Of a stretch of 64,000 nucleotides of DNA, positions 61,119 to 64,000 are shown one piece after another. The stretch comes from Firmicutes bacterium ASF500 (GTDB lineage Bacteria > Bacillota > Clostridia > Oscillospirales > Oscillospiraceae). Made by a program: the position numbers and the translations under genes. Numbering within the stretch: the first letter of the stretch is position 1; each line of letters begins with the position of its first letter. The stretch covers positions 2,232,001 through 2,296,000 of the forward strand of contig CP097573.1 of NCBI GenBank assembly GCA_000492175.2. Direction: 5' to 3'. The notes under the pieces were generated by a model, which saw nothing but the letters and a program-made list of their open reading frames with translations, was not told where the DNA came from and searched no databases.

Positions 61119-61150
61119 GCCCCGCCGGAGCAAACTCGCTCCGGCGGGGC
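61119..61150. terminator. Bidirectional terminator after mtlA
   Basis: Perfect 13-bp stem (61119-61131 with 61138-61150), then CTGTTTTATT; between convergent genes. Confidence 0.85.
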
Positions 61151-61155
61151 CTGTT

Positions 61156-61926
61156 TTATTCCAGGTTCAGCTTGTGCTCCAAAATCCAGCAGGTGACCGC
61201 CAAAAACACGATGGCGGGGATGAGCATAATGGCGATGGCAACAAGCATGGAGCCATAGGCGTTGACGGAAGCCGCGTTCGTCAGGGCCCGGACGATTCGG
61301 TAGGAGAACACCTGGTCATAGACGTTGCCCACCAAAACATACAGCCCGATAAAGGATGCGATACTGATGAGCCTCCGGTGGCGGGAGAACAGGTGCCCCA
61401 CGGCCATAGCCAGATACATGGACGCAACAAGAAGCACAATAAACGAGAGGAACACCATGCAGAACTCCGCCATTAGGACGAGCATATCAGGGTGCTTCAT
61501 AATGCCTCGGAAGATATCCGACCAAAAGGGAAACTGAAGCAGGTCGGGCAGGTTCAGGGGAAGCATGAGGACGGGGGAGATGAACGCTACCACCCCGCAG
61601 CCCACCCAGGTAACCACGCCGCAAATCAGCTTGGAGGTCACCAGCTGCCAGGGGCGGACGGGGAGGGTATGCATCAGATAGCCCTCGTTCCCCAGCAGGC
61701 CCTTGGAAAATCGGTTGACCACAAAGATGACCGCAATGACAAACATAGCCACGATCACGGCCACAAATGCAAGCATAAACAGACCGTCTTCGCTCAGGAT
61801 GGCGTTGTCCGTGTCCCGAAACAGAACAAACCGGTTCACCAGGGCCAGCGCCAGCGCCGCCCCCCAGATGAGGGAAAACTGCTTCCACATGGCCCGGAAG
61901 TCATATTTTAACAATTTCAGCAGCAT
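61156..61926 (-). CDS. ABC-2 type transporter permease
   Basis: 256 residues with six predicted membrane helices (e.g. FMLAFVAVIVAMFVIAVIFV, VTWVGCGVVAFISPVLML and LVAIAIMLIPAIVFLAVTC). The loop LMHTLPVRPWQLVTSKL is typical of ABC-2 permeases found with YtrA-type regulators. Its start overlaps the ATPase stop by one base (TGATG). Substrate unknown; possibly antimicrobial resistance or envelope-stress export, by analogy with Ytr systems. Confidence 0.85.
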   Translation of the reverse strand: MLLKLLKYDFRAMWKQFSLIWGAALALALVNRFVLFRDTDNAILSEDGLFMLAFVAVIVAMFVIAVIFVVNRFSKGLLGNEGYLMHTLPVRPWQLVTSKLICGVVTWVGCGVVAFISPVLMLPLNLPDLLQFPFWSDIFRGIMKHPDMLVLMAEFCMVFLSFIVLLVASMYLAMAVGHLFSRHRRLISIASFIGLYVLVGNVYDQVFSYRIVRALTNAASVNAYGSMLVAIAIMLIPAIVFLAVTCWILEHKLNLE

Positions 61927-62651
61927 CAGAATCCTCCTCCTTCCATAGGCATCGCCCGGAAAATCTCCCGAAAGAGGGCGTCCACGCTCTTGCCTTCCCT
62001 CTCCCGGATGTCGTCCACCGTGGCATGGAGCATGATTTTGCCCTCTTTCAAGAAAATGGCCTCGTCCAGCACCTTCTCCACATCGGAGATCAGGTGGGTG
62101 GAGATGAGGACGGTGCCCTCCTCGTTGTAGTTGGTCAGAATGGTGCGCAAGATGAAGTCCCGGGCCGCCGGGTCCACCCCGGCAATGGGCTCATCCAGAA
62201 GATACAGCCGGGCGTTTCGGGCCATAACCAGCACCAGCTGGACCTTCTCCTTGGTGCCCTTGGACATGGACTTCAGCCGGTCCCCCGGGTCCACCCCCAG
62301 GGAGCGGCACATGTCGATGGCCTTTTCATACTGAAAGTCGCTGTAAAAATCCCGGAACAGGTCGAACAGATCGGATGCCTTCATCCAGTCGGCGAAGTAC
62401 ATCCGGTCGGGCAGATAGCTCACCACCGACTTGGTGTAGGGCCCGATGGCCGAGCCGTCCACCGCCAGCTCCCCCCGGGTGGGCTGGAGCAGTCCGCACA
62501 GCAGCTTGATTAAGGTGGTCTTTCCGCTTCCGTTGGGGCCCAGAAGGCCCACAATCCGCCCCGGCCCCACCTCCAGGTCCACCCCGCTCAGGGCGGGGCG
62601 CAGGCCGTAGGACTTATAGAGCCCGCGGCATTCGATCAAATAATCGCTCAT
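61926..62651 (-). CDS. ABC transporter ATPase of a YtrA-type system
   Basis: 241 residues: Walker A GPNGSGKTTLIKLL, signature region MSKGTKEKVQLVLVMARNA (MSKG in place of LSGG), Walker B LYLLDEPIAGVD, H-loop ISTHL. Translationally coupled to the regulator upstream (ATGA, 62648-62651) and the permease downstream. Confidence 0.92.
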   Translation of the reverse strand: MSDYLIECRGLYKSYGLRPALSGVDLEVGPGRIVGLLGPNGSGKTTLIKLLCGLLQPTRGELAVDGSAIGPYTKSVVSYLPDRMYFADWMKASDLFDLFRDFYSDFQYEKAIDMCRSLGVDPGDRLKSMSKGTKEKVQLVLVMARNARLYLLDEPIAGVDPAARDFILRTILTNYNEEGTVLISTHLISDVEKVLDEAIFLKEGKIMLHATVDDIREREGKSVDALFREIFRAMPMEGGGF

Positions 62652-63007
62652 AACGCTTCCTCCTTCAAAAGGGACGCGGCCCGGTCCCGGTCATAGCCCA
62701 GGGCGGCCATCGCGTCCAGATATTGATGAATCAGGCCCTGGGCCTCCGTCCGGCGCACCCGGTCCAGAACGGCCGTGTCCTGGGTGACCAGCCGGCCGGC
62801 GGTGCGGTCGGCCTTTGCCAGACCGTCCTGCTCCAGCTGGGCCAGGGCGCGCTGCATGGTGTTGGGGTTGACCCCCGCCTCCGCCGCCAGCTCCCGCACC
62901 GAGGGCAGGCGGCTCCCCGGGGGATAGACCCCGGTGATAATCCGCCGGGTCAGCTGCTGGCTGAGCTGGAGCCAGATGGGCCGGTTGTCCTCCAGCCTCC
63001 AATCCAC
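62648..63007 (-). CDS. YtrA-type GntR transcriptional regulator
   Basis: 119 residues from a GTG at 63007: an ATG two codons earlier touches the AGGAGGG site, while the GTG is six bases from it. Winged helix (YPPGSRLPSVRELAAEAGVN, then NTMQRALAQLEQDGL) with the short C-terminal tail of the YtrA subfamily. Represses, most likely, its own operon at the TGTACTA-N6-TAATACA site over its -10. Confidence 0.9.
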   Translation of the reverse strand: MDWRLEDNRPIWLQLSQQLTRRIITGVYPPGSRLPSVRELAAEAGVNPNTMQRALAQLEQDGLAKADRTAGRLVTQDTAVLDRVRRTEAQGLIHQYLDAMAALGYDRDRAASLLKEEAL

Positions 63008-63029
63008 AGGCATCCCTCCTTTGTATGAT

Positions 63030-63075
63030 TGTACTATTCATCTAATACAATAATACGTCTCAGCCGGTTTGTCAA
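63030..63075 (-). promoter_or_regulatory. Promoter and operator of the minus-strand GntR operon
   Basis: Minus-strand TTGACA (63075-63070), 17 bases, TATTGT (63052-63047). An inverted repeat TGTACTA-N6-TAATACA (63030-63049, one mismatch) overlaps the -10. Confidence 0.65.
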
Positions 63076-63171
63076 CCCCCAAAAATTGGGGGACAGGCCG
63101 ATTTTAAGAGGATTTTTAAAAATCTTAAACAGTTCTTAATGGTATTTCCCCCTGGCCTCTGATACACTAAT

Positions 63172-63192
63172 TGTACTAATACAGTTAGTACA
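63172..63192 (+). promoter_or_regulatory. Operator of the plus-strand GntR operon
   Basis: Perfect inverted repeat TGTACTAA-TACAG-TTAGTACA directly after a TACACT -10-like box (63163-63168). Half-sites match those of the divergent GntR operon. Confidence 0.7.
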
Positions 63193-63227
63193 GTGTCCGG
63201 CCCGCGCCGGCGAGAGGAGGAACCGAT

Positions 63228-63602
63228 GTGCTGAACTTGGACTACCGGGACGCGCGCCCCATCTATGAACAGGTGAAGGACGGCCTGCGGCGGTTGATGG
63301 TCACCGGCGTGATTCAGGAGGGGGAGAAGCTGCCCTCTGTACGGGCCATGGCCGGGTCGCTGGCCATCAACCCCAACACCATTCAGCGGGCCTACGAGGC
63401 CCTGGAGGCGGAGGGCTATGTCTACTCCGTCCCGGGCAAGGGCTCCTTCGCCGCCCCCAACACCGGGGTGGACGAGGGACGGAAAAACGAGCTGCTCCAG
63501 ACCTTTGACCAGACGGCGGGGGAGCTGCTGTTCCTGGGCATGCGCGGCGAGGAGCTGTGGGCCCGCGTCCAGGCGTTGGAAGGGGGAAATGAGAATGATT
63601 AA
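63228..63602 (+). CDS. YtrA-type GntR transcriptional regulator (second system)
   Basis: 124 residues from a GTG at 63228 (GGAGG seven bases upstream). Winged helix (IQEGEKLPSVRAMAGSLAIN, then NTIQRAYEALEAEGY) and a YtrA tail with KNELLQTFDQTAGELLFLGM. Overlaps the following ATPase gene by eight bases, so the two are co-translated. Confidence 0.92.
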   Translation: MLNLDYRDARPIYEQVKDGLRRLMVTGVIQEGEKLPSVRAMAGSLAINPNTIQRAYEALEAEGYVYSVPGKGSFAAPNTGVDEGRKNELLQTFDQTAGELLFLGMRGEELWARVQALEGGNEND

Positions 63603-64000
63603 GGTAAACAACGTGGTCAAGACCTTCGACGGCTTCCGGGCCCTGGACGGTCTCACTATGACGGCGGAGAAGGGCTCCATCTACGGGCTGGTGGGTCCCA
63701 ACGGGGCGGGCAAGTCCACCATCCTGCGGCACATTATGGGCATATACCGCCCCAACTCCGGCTCGGTGCTGGTGGACGGGGAGCAGGTCTATGAAAACCC
63801 GGCGGTGAAGGCCAAGATCGCCGCCATCCCCGACGATCTGTACTATTTCAACTCCGCCTCCACCAAAGATATGATGCGCTTCTACCGGGGCGTCTACCCC
63901 AGCTTCGACGTGAAGCGGTACGAGGCCCTGGCCGAGGCCTTCCCCGAGGTGGACGAGAAGCAGCCCATCCGCCGGCTGTCCAAGGGGATGCAGAAGCAGT
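63595..64000 (+). CDS. ABC transporter ATPase, truncated by the window end
   Basis: Starts at ATG 63595 inside the end of the GntR gene and runs open to the last base (135 codons visible). It begins MIKVNNVVKTFDGFRALDGL and has Walker A GPNGAGKSTILRHIMG, the PDDLYYFNSAST segment usual for YtrB-like ATPases and the start of the signature RLSKGMQKQ. Walker B lies beyond the window. Expected partner: a permease further downstream. Confidence 0.92.
   Translation, partial: MIKVNNVVKTFDGFRALDGLTMTAEKGSIYGLVGPNGAGKSTILRHIMGIYRPNSGSVLVDGEQVYENPAVKAKIAAIPDDLYYFNSASTKDMMRFYRGVYPSFDVKRYEALAEAFPEVDEKQPIRRLSKGMQKQ

Overview
The window reads as a chromosomal segment of a GC-rich, spore-forming Clostridia bacterium, most likely of the Oscillospiraceae type (Flavonifractor, Intestinimonas or Lawsonibacter relatives). 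The reasons are spoIIP, an Hfq/MiaA/MutSL block, SepF and DivIVA, a T-box ahead of ileS, YtrA-type GntR regulators, low-GC style sigma-A promoters (TTGACA-17-TATAAT) inside GC-rich DNA, and abundant short palindromic intergenic repeats. No rRNA, tRNA, CRISPR array, transposase or prophage was seen.

Layout. 1-4.5 kb: a truncated unknown gene, a VanY-like peptidase, spoIIP and a chemotaxis receptor. 4.6-14.3 kb: miaB, mutS, mutL, miaA and hfq, interrupted by two small XRE regulators, a DUF6809-like gene and dense repeats. Between the second XRE gene and miaA lies a compact locus built like an Fst-type type I toxin-antitoxin system: a 31-codon hydrophobic peptide and a convergent small RNA sharing one terminator and two direct repeats. 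14.3-22.4 kb: a HlyD-like adaptor, yggS, sepF, a lipoprotein, divIVA and mfd, a division cluster followed by transcription-coupled repair. A broken brnT/brnA toxin-antitoxin pair sits directly behind mfd. 22.7-26.4 kb: a DUF6882-like gene, a second candidate type I locus with convergent consensus promoters, an ECF sigma/anti-sigma pair and a flavodoxin-ferredoxin protein. 26.4-30.6 kb: a T-box, a YwqG-like gene and ileS. 30.7-39.3 kb: YmdB-like phosphodiesterase, YhaO/YhaN-like nuclease pair, signal peptidase I, an LTA-synthase-like enzyme and a LysM/G5/M23 endopeptidase. 39.5-44.2 kb: a small membrane protein behind LexA-like boxes, typA, an alanine-racemase-like protein lacking the expected lysine, and a divergent XRE pair. 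44.3-50.3 kb: an SLH-domain protein and a MacAB/YknXYZ-like export system. 50.6-61.1 kb: a large ROK-like protein, an MFS carrier, a ProC-like enzyme and a mannitol regulon (mtlD; a DeoR regulator, HPr, enzyme I and a fused mannitol EIICBA). 61.1-64 kb: two divergent YtrA-type GntR/ABC systems with related operators.

How the parts work together. The mannitol block is close to self-sufficient: EI and HPr pass phosphate to EIICBA, which imports mannitol as mannitol-1-phosphate, and MtlD oxidises it to fructose-6-phosphate; DeoR and its repeated binding words lie between the two divergent arms. The cell-envelope genes (SepF, DivIVA, LTA synthase, M23 peptidase, SLH protein) are spread along the window.

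The most unusual features are the two type I toxin-antitoxin-like loci, a roughly 300-bp composite of intergenic repeats carried in frame inside the MutL linker, the repeated use of a repeat's own GTAG as a gene's stop codon, and a 106-residue membrane protein under a promoter with two LexA-like boxes. All functional calls come from reading the sequence alone; no database search was run.
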